NCBI GenBank assembly: GCA_030628905.1
Contig: DAOVQB010000126.1
Span: forward strand, 1 to 13,196
Direction of reading: 5' to 3'
Origin: DAOVQB01 sp023128935
GTDB lineage: Bacteria; Eisenbacteria; RBG-16-71-46; CAIMUX01; WJJG01
Length of the DNA stretch: 13,196 nucleotides
Shown: one piece after another, positions 7,415 through 13,196 of the stretch
How positions within the stretch are numbered: the first letter of the stretch is position 1
How the letters are laid out: each line of letters opens with the position of its first letter
The notes under the pieces: generated by a model
Database searches by the model: none
What the model saw: the letters and a program-made list of their open reading frames with translations, nothing else
What the model was told of the DNA's origin: nothing
Translations under genes and position numbers: made by a program

Positions 7415-8887
7415 TCAGCGAATTCTGGCAATCCTGCTCATCCGCTCGCTCCCGGGCGTCTGCATCCGAGCGAGGTAGATCCCGTGCGGGACCAATTGAC
7501 CCCGATTGTCGCAGCCATCCCACGATAGTATGTGTTGCCCTGAGCCAAGAGTTCCTTCGTGGAGCATCCGGATCTCTCGGCCAAGAACATCGAAGATGCC
7601 AACAGTCACCTCCGCGGCATCTTCGAGGCTGAACATGACAACGGCTTCAGCCCGACCAGGGTTTGGCGATACTTTCAGGGAGAGATCGGGTGCCGCAGCG
7701 GGATCATTCATAGGCACAGCGGCAGGGTCTGCTGGACAGCCCATTCCGAGAGCCCCGACCAATTCACAGGGATCATCGAGTAGGCAGGGGGAATTCTCCG
7801 CAAGCAGAAAGTCCTCATTCGGATCGCAGAACAGTGGATTGCTGTAGAAGTTGCCTCCGCCGTCGATCCCGCATAGTTCATCTCCGCCGACGTTATCAAA
7901 TAGATTGCAGAAGCTCACCGTCGGGTAGGCGGCATTCGCGCAGTGCATTGCACCGCCTTCCCTGTTGTAGGCAATGATGTTGTTACGAATGTCAGGCGCG
8001 CAGCCGGAGTGGCAGCAGATCCCTCCTCCTCCTTCCCATCCACCAGCGGGCGGCGCTTGATTCCAGACAATGGTGTTATTGGCAATCACGGGAGTTGTAC
8101 CCCCATTCTCCACCATGATCCCACCACCATATTCCGCCGCGCTGTTGTCCGAAATGATATTGTGTTGAAAGCTTCCGGACGAAAAATGGTCGCAATAAAT
8201 CCCACCGCCACAAGCGGTGGCAACATTGGAAAAGAACGTGCAATAGGATACAATTGGTGAAGTGGCAGGACCACGCGACAAGAAACCTGCCCCCCCGCTG
8301 CCGGTGTTCTCGCTGATGGTGCACCGAGTGACTGTGGGTGATGAGTCGTCGCAGAAGATCCCGCCGCCACCTGATGTTTTGGCCCGGTTGCCGTTGATGT
8401 GGCAATCTGTGATTTTGGGGGCAGAGCCGTCGCGGCACGCAATTCCACCTCCGCAGACTTCCGCTTCATTGCCAGTCACGTAGCACCCGCTGATCGTTGG
8501 CGAGGCACCCTCGCAGAGGATCCCGCCACCGTCTTCCATGCCGTCTCCGCCTGTGATCCTAAATCCGCTGATGACGGAAGAATGCGTTTCTCCATTATGG
8601 AAGTGGAAGCCCCGTCCGGATCCTTCGCAATCGATGATGGTGTACTGCGGTCCGAATTCAGAACGGACCAGTAGATTCTTTCCTTCGAAGTCAAGATTCT
8701 TGTTGTGCTCCCCGGTGTAGCGCCCCGAAGCTACTTGGACGGTGTCCCCGTCGATTGCGGCATTGATAGCATCCTGTATGGTTGGATGCTCGCAGGGGAC
8801 GTAGTGAATTGCCGCACTGGCGTCGTGTGGAAGCGCAATCAACACCACTCCTAGCAGAACACAGACCCACAGACTGAGAACTCTCAT
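7415..8887 (-). CDS. Exported right-handed parallel beta-helix protein with FlgD-like C-terminal domain
   Basis: A 490-residue protein. The ATG at 8887 follows GGAGG at 8 bases. Residues 1-25 are a signal peptide (VCVLLGVVLIALPHDASA, cleaved before AIHYV). Residues about 30-90 (HPTIQDAINAAIDGDTVQVA, then SGRYTGEH) are the usual N-terminal cap of pectin-lyase-like beta-helices. Coils marked by GGGI or close variants recur near residues 121, 147, 175, 199, 227, 254, 287 and 311, with the pattern 'GGGI-x-C...SP-x-I-x-x-C-x-I-x-x-N-x-A'. NPLFCDPNEDFLLAENSPC is the typical end of this fold. Residues about 402-490 are the sorting-like domain: LKVSPNPGRAEAVV, IFDVLGREIRML, HGIYLARM, ending RIARIR. 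It is probably surface-exposed or secreted, perhaps polysaccharide-binding; no lyase active site is evident. Confidence 0.9.
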   Translation of the reverse strand: MRVLSLWVCVLLGVVLIALPHDASAAIHYVPCEHPTIQDAINAAIDGDTVQVASGRYTGEHNKNLDFEGKNLLVRSEFGPQYTIIDCEGSGRGFHFHNGETHSSVISGFRITGGDGMEDGGGILCEGASPTISGCYVTGNEAEVCGGGIACRDGSAPKITDCHINGNRAKTSGGGGIFCDDSSPTVTRCTISENTGSGGAGFLSRGPATSPIVSYCTFFSNVATACGGGIYCDHFSSGSFQHNIISDNSAAEYGGGIMVENGGTTPVIANNTIVWNQAPPAGGWEGGGGICCHSGCAPDIRNNIIAYNREGGAMHCANAAYPTVSFCNLFDNVGGDELCGIDGGGNFYSNPLFCDPNEDFLLAENSPCLLDDPCELVGALGMGCPADPAAVPMNDPAAAPDLSLKVSPNPGRAEAVVMFSLEDAAEVTVGIFDVLGREIRMLHEGTLGSGQHILSWDGCDNRGQLVPHGIYLARMQTPGSERMSRIARIR

Positions 8888-9180
8888 TGCTCCACCCTCC
8901 TTCTCTCGCTTCGTACTTGGCGGTCACCAGATCTTCTGCACGGATTCTTGCCACGACCTCGCTCCACCACCTCTGGGCAAAGGGACGCCCGTTCGTGGCG
9001 AGGGGCAAGAGAGGCACCGGATGCAATTGGTTACTCTCCGCTTCCCTTTCCATCCAGGTACCACGAGTAAGGGAGCCGAGAATGCCGCACTTTCTTGGGC
9101 GGAGGAAAGGAGAGGAGGCGGTGAACCCCGATCATTCCGGCTGTGCCGTGAATCGAGATCGGGCGTTAGAGGTGGGTCGA
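8888..9180. other. Gene-free spacer upstream of the beta-helix gene
   Basis: Apart from the beta-helix gene's ribosome binding site next to 8888, I see no credible gene, promoter with proper spacing or strong hairpin. Short open frames on both strands lack domains and translation signals. The transposase C-terminal domain expected downstream of the IS110 fragment is not found here in any frame. Confidence 0.5.
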
Positions 9181-9330
9181 CTAGCGCGAGTCGTCGAATA
9201 CATCCGAAAGGAATGAGGCCCCGTCAGTGGATTCCAGCAGTTGCTGCACGAGAGCACGGGTCTCGGGGTCGTCTTTGCAGTGGTACTCGAGGAATTGCTC
9301 CCGGTCAGTGACCCGGAGTTCCCGTGCGGC
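9181..9330 (-). pseudogene. Fragment resembling the N-terminal linker of a bacterial Ser/Thr protein kinase gene
   Basis: Shifted relative to the transposase, this frame reads AARELRVTDREQFLEYHCKD, then DPETRALVQQLLESTDGASF, then LSDVFDDSR and a TAG (9183-9181). The arrangement 'DREQFLExxCxDDPExRxxVxxLLxxxxxASFL' is that of the segment preceding the kinase domain in many PknB-like kinases of Acidobacteria and related phyla. No kinase domain (glycine loop, HRD or DFG) follows; the stop cuts it off. The coherent frame starts exactly where the transposase frame stops making sense (near 9331-9338), which indicates a recombination or deletion join. The family assignment rests on about 45 residues. 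Confidence 0.45.
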
Positions 9331-9803
9331 GTGATTTTGACTGCCCCACGAACATGGTTCACCAACTGTGTCCGCGATCTGACCAGGACATCCCGAGCAC
9401 GGATGATCGCCAGATCTGACTGCGCAGCGACGCCGCGATGTTGGATCGGAGCCAACAATTTCGGATCCGTGCGAGCAATGCGGGCCAGCATTTCTGCGTC
9501 AACCTCGTCAGACTTGCTATCATTTTGGTAGATCATTCGAAGTCTGCGCGGGTTGGCCACCAGAACCTCGTGGCCACAAGCTTCCAATAGGCGTGATACC
9601 CATGGCGAGTGCGGCCCAACCTCTATTGCCACTCGTGACCGCGGATAGGAATTGAATCGCCGCTGAAGAGCGACCGCCGTTGTGGCTACACGACCCTCCT
9701 CCTCAACCTCCCCTACTGAATTCAGCACGCACAGATGACTGTGTTTGTCCCCAAGGTCCAAACCTATGGTCAACTGCTGACTTCCTCTGGTATCCTGCTT
9801 CAT
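9331..9803 (-). pseudogene. IS110-family transposase, N-terminal catalytic domain only
   Basis: The ATG at 9803 has GGAGG 6 bases upstream. Residues 1-156 are a complete DEDD (RuvC-like) domain of IS110 transposases: IGLDLGDKHSHLCV (Asp16), AIEVGPHSPW (Glu61), VANPRRLRMIYQNDSKSDE with Asp99, then VDAEMLARI (Asp102), and the conserved RTQLVNHVRGAVK helix. After that the family resemblance stops abruptly; the same frame runs on to a stop at 9132 but codes for low-complexity Ser/Thr/Pro residues typical of an out-of-frame reading. The C-terminal serine-containing transposase domain (usually bringing the protein to 300-400 residues) is absent, so the element cannot make an active enzyme. An earlier ATG-like start at 9881 is not supported. 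Confidence 0.85.
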
Positions 9804-9874
9804 GGCCGACCTCCTTCTGGGCCTCAAGCCCGCTTTCCCATTGGAGACACATAGTACTCCGCCGGGGGTCGGCC
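9804..9874 (-). promoter_or_regulatory. Inverted repeat burying the transposase ribosome binding site
   Basis: GGCCGACCTCC (9804-9814) and GGGGGTCGGCC (9864-9874) pair over 11 positions with one mismatch, separated by 49 bases. The left arm, read on the minus strand, contains the GGAGG ribosome binding site (9814-9810) of the transposase. A transcript entering from the gene at 9888-10604 would carry both arms and hide the site; a transcript starting between the arms would not. Confidence 0.45.
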
Positions 9875-9887
9875 TTCTCATCCTATC

Positions 9888-10604
9888 TTATCTCAAGATG
9901 ACCATATTCCGTGCCTGGGTTACACCATTGGCCCCAAGTTCGTAGTAGTACACACCCTCGGAGACCATCCGTCCGTACGTATCTGTTCCATCCCAGGTGA
10001 TTTGATGCCTCCCGGCGGCAATCTCCCCATCCGCTAGCGTCTTCACCAGACGACCTGACACATCGAAGATGCGCAGACTTGCTCGGGTTCGATCTGCCAG
10101 GGAGAAGTGGATGCTTGTCGGTCCCGAGAGCGGGTTTGGCGAATTCTGGATTAGACCTGCCTCGGCACTCTCGGGAGGCTCTGGAGCCGCAGTTGGAATG
10201 CACTGTGGGACCTGGATAATGACCCGGAACTCAGCATGAGGCGAACCCCCGACGGGCACGTCGTCCTCGTACCGAGTGATCTTGATTTGGTACGCATCGA
10301 GTTCGCTGAAATAGCCTCCCTGTGTCTGACCAGAAGTCCAGTCGTAGAGCCCTCCTTCTCCGTTGTTGTGGATCCCCGATCCCTCGAAGCCCCGGAACTT
10401 AAGGTCGACAATGAAGCTGCCTGGATCGTCGTATCCCAATCCATGCTCCACCCACACCTCAAACGGAGGGTCTTCAGGAAAGGGTATCCAACCAGAATCC
10501 CAGACCTCCATACCGGTTGCGCCAGAGGGAACGAAGCTCGCGACTGACATCGTCAGAACCACCGTCAAGGTCGTAACAGCGCTTCCGCCAATGAGTCCAC
10601 GCAT
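9888..10604 (-). CDS. Small exported protein with lectin-like beta-sandwich and FlgD-like C-terminal domain
   Basis: A 238-residue protein. I place the start at the ATG at 10604, with GGAGG 6 bases upstream and an immediate signal peptide (GSAVTTLTVVLTMSVASFV, cleavage near residues 29-31); the frame is open further upstream to about 10871, but that part crosses the IS end and has no coding look. Residues about 32-135 begin EVWDSGWI, followed by VEHGLGYDDPGSFIVDLKF, GIHNNGEGG, GGYFSELDAYQIKITRYEDD and AEFRVIIQV. This resembles bacterial sandwich domains with 'DSGW...HGLG...ItvyR...D...vRv' strands, related in appearance to H-type lectins; the match is by pattern only. Residues about 153-238 are the sorting-like domain: NSPNPLSGPTSIHF, RIFDVSGRLVKTLADG, SEGVYYYEL, ending MVILR. 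Likely secreted or surface-bound. Confidence 0.85.
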   Translation of the reverse strand: MRGLIGGSAVTTLTVVLTMSVASFVPSGATGMEVWDSGWIPFPEDPPFEVWVEHGLGYDDPGSFIVDLKFRGFEGSGIHNNGEGGLYDWTSGQTQGGYFSELDAYQIKITRYEDDVPVGGSPHAEFRVIIQVPQCIPTAAPEPPESAEAGLIQNSPNPLSGPTSIHFSLADRTRASLRIFDVSGRLVKTLADGEIAAGRHQITWDGTDTYGRMVSEGVYYYELGANGVTQARNMVILR

Positions 10605-10838
10605 TTCACACCTCCTCATGTTGTTGCGTGCCTGCTGCCAATCCACTGTGGAAAGACCGCGAGGGACATCAAGGACCGGATCCCCTTGGAGCTCGCACCG
10701 GATTTTTGGATTTTCTACCCGGCTGACTGCTTGAACCGGTCGTTGCAAGACCATCATCTGCCTTCCAATTGTTACTACGATCGAGACTCTCGAGATTGCC
10801 GCAGAAACTGACTTTGGTACTCGCTCGACAAGCGCTGG
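10605..10838. other. Gene-free spacer between the lectin-like gene and the ISKra4 element
   Basis: It contains the ribosome binding site of the lectin-like gene and otherwise no supported gene. No sigma70-like pair with acceptable spacing was found on the minus strand. Open frames crossing this stretch are extensions into, or shadows of, neighbouring genes. Confidence 0.5.
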
Positions 10839-10867
10839 TGGGTGCACGACAAATTTGTGAGATGAGG

Positions 10868-12259
10868 TCATCCGGACGCATCGCGGGAGGCTGAGCGGCG
10901 CTCCCAGAAGTCCTCGAAGCGGCCACTGAGCTTGCAGCAGCGCAGGGCGATGATCGCGTCAGCGCCTGCCACCGTCCAATGCATTCCCGCTCTCTTGCAG
11001 CGTACTCCGATCGCGGTTTTGCAGCCCGCCTCGACTACGCCCGATCCGACGCACAAGCCCTGGGCGCGGAACTCCGGGTAACGCATCCGGTGGCGGTTGC
11101 GGGTGACGTAGTCGAAGCATTTGCGCGCCTCGTCGTTGACGTCTATATGGAGGCCAAGCGCCGCAAGGATGTCGTCGATCTTGCCCTCGTCGAGTTCATC
11201 GCGCCGCTTCTTGGCCCACCGTTCTGCCAGGTCGCTACCGGCGCCGTAGATGGCCTTGGCCACATCCCATAAATGACCCTTGGCGTGGTAGAGGTCGACG
11301 ATCTCGATGGCGCCAGGGAAGTGCTCGTCGGCCAGGTTCCAGATCCACAGAGCGCCGTCTCCCAGTACTACGCGACGACCGGCCTGTTCGAAACCACGCC
11401 GGGTGGCCTCGCGGACCACGCGTTGAACAAACTCGGCAGGATGCTCATCGGTGTCGCGCGTGGCAGCGCTCTCGATTGCCGCCGAGTAGCTGATCGAGCC
11501 CTTGTCGCGTACAGGCTTTCCTTCCTCGTCCCGCCCCTCGGCGCTCCAAACCGTGACGAGCTTGACCTCGCGCGTCTTGGCCGTGCCGTCGGGTTGCTTA
11601 CCTGGGCGGTTCACCAACTCCTCCTTGCGCACTGGCACCCCCGTCCCATCCATCCCCAGGTACAGCGTCGGCGCCACTGCCTCATTGGCCGCTGGGGTCT
11701 CGACCACGCGCCGCTCGTCCTGGGCAATCTCGCGCCCGAGTGCCTCCGCAGCCCGCTCGACGTGCTTGGTGGGCACGTCCACCCCGGCCAGCTCGGTCAG
11801 CAACTCGTGGCCCTCCTCGAAGCTGACCATCGCCCCTACCAGCCCGACCATTCGCAACACACCGGGCGTCAGCGATCCACCTTGCAAGCCCAGGGCGCTG
11901 TCGCGCGGGCAAAAACCCGTCTCGCATACTGCACAGTGGTAGTAGGCGCGCGACAGCGTCAGTGGCCCCAGCACACTCTCGAAGGTCTTGTCGTGGCGAC
12001 CGGCGTAGCGCGCTTGCTGCCCACACCCGCACGGCACTGTAGGTCCAACGTGGTCGGACGTGTCTGCGTTGATCCGGCGCTCAACGGCGCGGGCCGCTAC
12101 GCACATCGCCTTACAGCGCACCGCCGTCTCGATCGCCTCAAAGTCCCAGCCCTCGACGGCATCCGTGCCTACAAGCGTTTCGATCTCGGCGATGATCTCG
12201 GCTTGAAAGACCGCACCGAGCGCCGTTTTTTTCCTTCGCAGGCTGGACCACTCGCGCAT
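10868..12259 (-). CDS. ISKra4-family transposase
   Basis: A 463-residue protein, close to the usual length for this family. An N-terminal helical part (AEIIAEIETLVGTDAVEGWD, continuing FEAIETAV) is followed by zinc-ligand-like cysteines (Cys77, Cys79, then Cys109, Cys112 and Cys117 in HCAVCETGFCPRD). The catalytic region has LGMDGTGVPV (Asp204), VVLGDGALWIWN (Asp301), EIVDLYHAKGHLWDV (Asp322) and CVGSGVVEAGCKTAIG (Glu410), the DDE-type signatures of ISKra4 transposases. The frame is intact, so the enzyme may still be functional. The ATG at 12259 lies inside the upstream small gene (overlap 122 bases, different frame) and has no good ribosome binding site, which suggests coupled translation or slippage from that gene. 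The long open frames on the opposite strand here are shadows of this gene. Confidence 0.93.
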   Translation of the reverse strand: MREWSSLRRKKTALGAVFQAEIIAEIETLVGTDAVEGWDFEAIETAVRCKAMCVAARAVERRINADTSDHVGPTVPCGCGQQARYAGRHDKTFESVLGPLTLSRAYYHCAVCETGFCPRDSALGLQGGSLTPGVLRMVGLVGAMVSFEEGHELLTELAGVDVPTKHVERAAEALGREIAQDERRVVETPAANEAVAPTLYLGMDGTGVPVRKEELVNRPGKQPDGTAKTREVKLVTVWSAEGRDEEGKPVRDKGSISYSAAIESAATRDTDEHPAEFVQRVVREATRRGFEQAGRRVVLGDGALWIWNLADEHFPGAIEIVDLYHAKGHLWDVAKAIYGAGSDLAERWAKKRRDELDEGKIDDILAALGLHIDVNDEARKCFDYVTRNRHRMRYPEFRAQGLCVGSGVVEAGCKTAIGVRCKRAGMHWTVAGADAIIALRCCKLSGRFEDFWERRSASRDASG

Positions 12260-12476
12260 CGCAGATCAACTCGTTGACGTCAAGCAATCGCGCGCACGTA
12301 GCTCGAAACCCGCGGTACGTCTCAACCTCGCACTCTATCTTCGTGAGCAGCGGGCCAGGGCGAAGCTGCAAGGTCTTCGTTTTACCCTTCACCTTCATCG
12401 TGAATGCGTAGTAGGGCCCATGCCCTGGGTGATCGGGTGCCGCACAGGCGCGAGTTATGCAGCCGACCGGCGTCAT
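12138..12476 (-). CDS. DUF6788-like small protein of the ISKra4 element (N-terminally shortened)
   Basis: The frame from the ATG at 12476 gives 112 residues. The informative part is residues about 6-75: a CX4C motif (CITRAC) followed by AAPDHPGHGPYYAFTMKVKG, then KTKTLQL and IECEVETYRGFRATCARLL. This is the 'CGxPxCxCA...HGPYY...KVxGKT' signature of the small protein commonly found beside ISKra4 transposases; its role is not established. Family members normally have an extra 10-30 residues before the first Cys, so this copy is probably 5'-truncated at the element's lost right end. After about residue 75 the reading overlaps the transposase gene. A run of seven A on the coding strand (12232-12226) lies in the overlap; losing one A in the transcript would fuse the two frames. 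Confidence 0.65.
   Translation of the reverse strand: MTPVGCITRACAAPDHPGHGPYYAFTMKVKGKTKTLQLRPGPLLTKIECEVETYRGFRATCARLLDVNELICDARVVQPAKEKNGARCGLSSRDHRRDRNACRHGCRRGLGL
12226..12232 (-). promoter_or_regulatory. A7 slippage-prone run in the ISKra4 gene overlap
   Basis: On the coding strand the run reads GGAAAAAAACGG. In the upstream frame the codons are GAA AAA AAC; in the transposase frame they are AGG AAA AAA ACG. The transposase frame is +1 relative to the upstream one, so a plain -1 ribosomal shift would not join them, but a transcript lacking one A would. Confidence 0.3.
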
Positions 12477-12494
12477 CGAGGAGCGCGCCGAGGT

Positions 12495-12986
12495 CTACTC
12501 TCGTCCTTTGATCCATGCATAGCGTGTATTGCGGCTCACCCCAAGCTTCTCCACAACACCTGCTTGCATGAGCTTGCTGATCTCACGCAGGGCAGTATCA
12601 CCGCTTATGCCCAACTCAGTAACGACATCGGATTTCGTCAGCGTTCTCCGAGCAGCGAATAGCTGACACAACTGGATCTGGCGGGGGGTGAGTTGTATGG
12701 CTTCAAGAGATTCTACGCGCGGGAAGAATCGGACGACGAAGAAGCTCGTTGCGGAGAGCTGCATGGGCGGATTCCCATTCTCCTCCAGGGCACGCTGCAT
12801 GCGCTGGATTCCGCTCCCAATGAGCTCGACGTATTTGGCCCGGAAGAGCAGATCCGCGATCGTCCGATTCCTGCGGACACTTCTGGTTCCCAGCTCCTCG
12901 AACCGTAGGCCGGGCAGGAGTCCGCCAGGATTTTCAACCTCGAGCCGGTCGGAGAACATATGAATATACGGCTCAATCCGAATCTC
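12495..12986 (-). pseudogene. C-terminal part of an AlbA/RecG-like ATP-binding transcriptional regulator
   Basis: Read from 12986, the open stretch gives 163 residues beginning EIRIEPYIHMFSDRLEVENP, then GGLLPGLRFEELGTRSVRRN, then RTIADLLFRAKYVELIGSGI, and QRMQRALEENGNPP. This is the second half of the HATPase-like domain found in AlbA_2/'putative DNA-binding' regulators. A winged helix follows (LTPRQIQLCQLFAARRTLTK, then SDVVTELGISGDTALREISK and LMQAGVVEKLGVSRNTRYAW), ending naturally at KGRE and a TAG. An in-frame TGA (12989-12987) lies directly upstream, and none of the three frames beyond it shows the expected AlbA_2 domain or 'NALVHRDY'-type motif, so the gene is cut rather than merely frameshifted. 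An internal start at the Met at 12959 is possible but has no good ribosome binding site. Confidence 0.75.
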
Positions 12987-13196
12987 TCAACGCTGAAAGC
13001 CTAAATTCGTAGGGACTTGGATGAGAGAATCTCCGGAGGGATGTTGTTCCCGGAAGACACTGGGTGACGGCCCTGCCGGGGTCAGGTGCCTCAGATAATC
13101 CTACGCTCCAGGTCGTGAACTTCCCAGATCAGACTGCGATGAACATAGCGGGCCCAGGAGATTGTGCTGGGTTAGCTGCGCCTGTGCCCCGAGTGC
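12987..13196. other. Unassigned right-edge sequence
   Basis: No frame on either strand gives a recognisable protein. The minus-strand frame ending RYVHRSLIWEVHDLERRII then a stop (near 13101) could be the tail of an unknown gene entering from outside, but it is too short to judge. The abrupt change at about 12990 marks the breakpoint of the regulator gene. Confidence 0.3.

Larger units (their letters stand above)
9331..9887 (-). mobile_element. Truncated IS110-family element
   Basis: The retained part comprises the transposase 5' half and up to 84 bases of leader between its ATG and the stop of the next gene at 9888. The right part of the element (transposase C-terminal domain and right end) is missing. 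The outer boundary within 9804-9887 cannot be fixed because IS110 elements lack clear terminal inverted repeats. The leader is short compared with IS110-group elements that encode a bridge RNA upstream of the gene, so either this end is trimmed too or the element belongs to the IS1111-like group. Confidence 0.6.
10839..12494 (-). mobile_element. ISKra4-family insertion sequence, right end apparently lost
   Basis: The element carries a small DUF6788-like gene and a full-length transposase, both on the minus strand. On the left, GGTGGGTGCACGACAAATTT (10838-10857), just beyond the transposase stop, is a plausible terminus and contains the palindrome ACAAATTTGT (10849-10858). No matching inverted copy is visible near 12476-12560. 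The neighbouring regulator gene's stop codon (12497-12495) lies only 18 bases before the small gene's ATG, leaving no room for a normal right end and for the usual N-terminus of the small protein. Both boundaries are therefore approximate. Confidence 0.6.

Noticed and set aside
9132..9330. In-frame continuation of the IS110 transposase to 9132
   Set aside because: The residues are Ser/Thr/Pro-rich with no similarity to the transposase C-terminal domain; a different frame over the same bases is more protein-like.
9241..9531. Plus-strand open frame opposite the IS110 fragment
   Set aside because: It is a shadow of the transposase frame, which carries all DEDD residues.
10605..10871. Upstream extension of the lectin-like protein's frame
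   Set aside because: It would put 89 residues before a clear signal peptide and runs into the IS end; the ATG at 10604 has GGAGG at the right distance.
11273..12277. Plus-strand open frame of 334 codons
   Set aside because: It lies entirely opposite the ISKra4 transposase and small gene and shows no domain; high GC content keeps the antisense frame open.
1..13196. CRISPR array, tRNA or rRNA genes
   Set aside because: No regularly spaced direct repeats and no cloverleaf-like or rRNA-like stretches were noticed on either strand by eye; a dedicated search was not possible.

Overview
The window looks like a piece of a moderately GC-rich bacterial chromosome, probably from a lineage of the FCB superphylum or a neighbouring candidate phylum (Eisenbacteria-, Latescibacteria- or KSB1-like). 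The main reason is that four different exported proteins end in the same FlgD-like/T9SS type A-like C-terminal domain (a PNPF-type start, a 'hDVxGRhV' core, a 'GhYhhRh' strand and a basic last residue). The taxonomic placement is inference; no rRNA or other marker gene is present.

Layout. (1) 1-1555, minus: an exported seven-bladed propeller protein with the shared C-terminal domain, cut by the left edge. (2) 1556-2042: spacer with a good sigma70-like promoter for the next gene and a possible decayed minus-strand propeller fragment. (3) 2043-4628, plus: a large exported DUF3160 protein. (4) 4840-6956, plus: a two-gene, translationally coupled unit of an HDOD signalling protein with a C-terminal winged-helix-like segment and a small membrane protein of unknown function. 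(5) 7078-7301, minus: a broken lipoprotein gene. (6) 7415-8887, minus: an exported right-handed beta-helix protein. (7) 9181-9887, minus: the 5' half of an IS110-family transposase joined to what looks like a fragment of a Ser/Thr protein kinase gene. (8) 9888-10604, minus: a small exported protein with a lectin-like beta-sandwich. (9) About 10839-12494, minus: an ISKra4-family insertion sequence with a DUF6788-like small gene and a transposase, apparently missing its right end. (10) 12495-12986, minus: the C-terminal part of an AlbA/RecG-like ATP-binding regulator, cut at its 5' side. (11) 12987-13196: no recognisable gene.

How it fits together. The left two thirds is a surface/secretome neighbourhood: unrelated passenger folds (propeller, DUF3160, beta-helix, lectin-like sandwich) share one sorting or anchoring domain. 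The HDOD/membrane pair is the only intact regulatory unit. The right third is a decay zone where two insertion sequences lie next to truncated or frameshifted genes. No tRNA, rRNA or CRISPR array was seen. I found no clear defence or biosynthetic system; the best candidates for something undescribed are the HDOD/winged-helix plus membrane protein pair and the sequestered ribosome binding site of the IS110 transposase.
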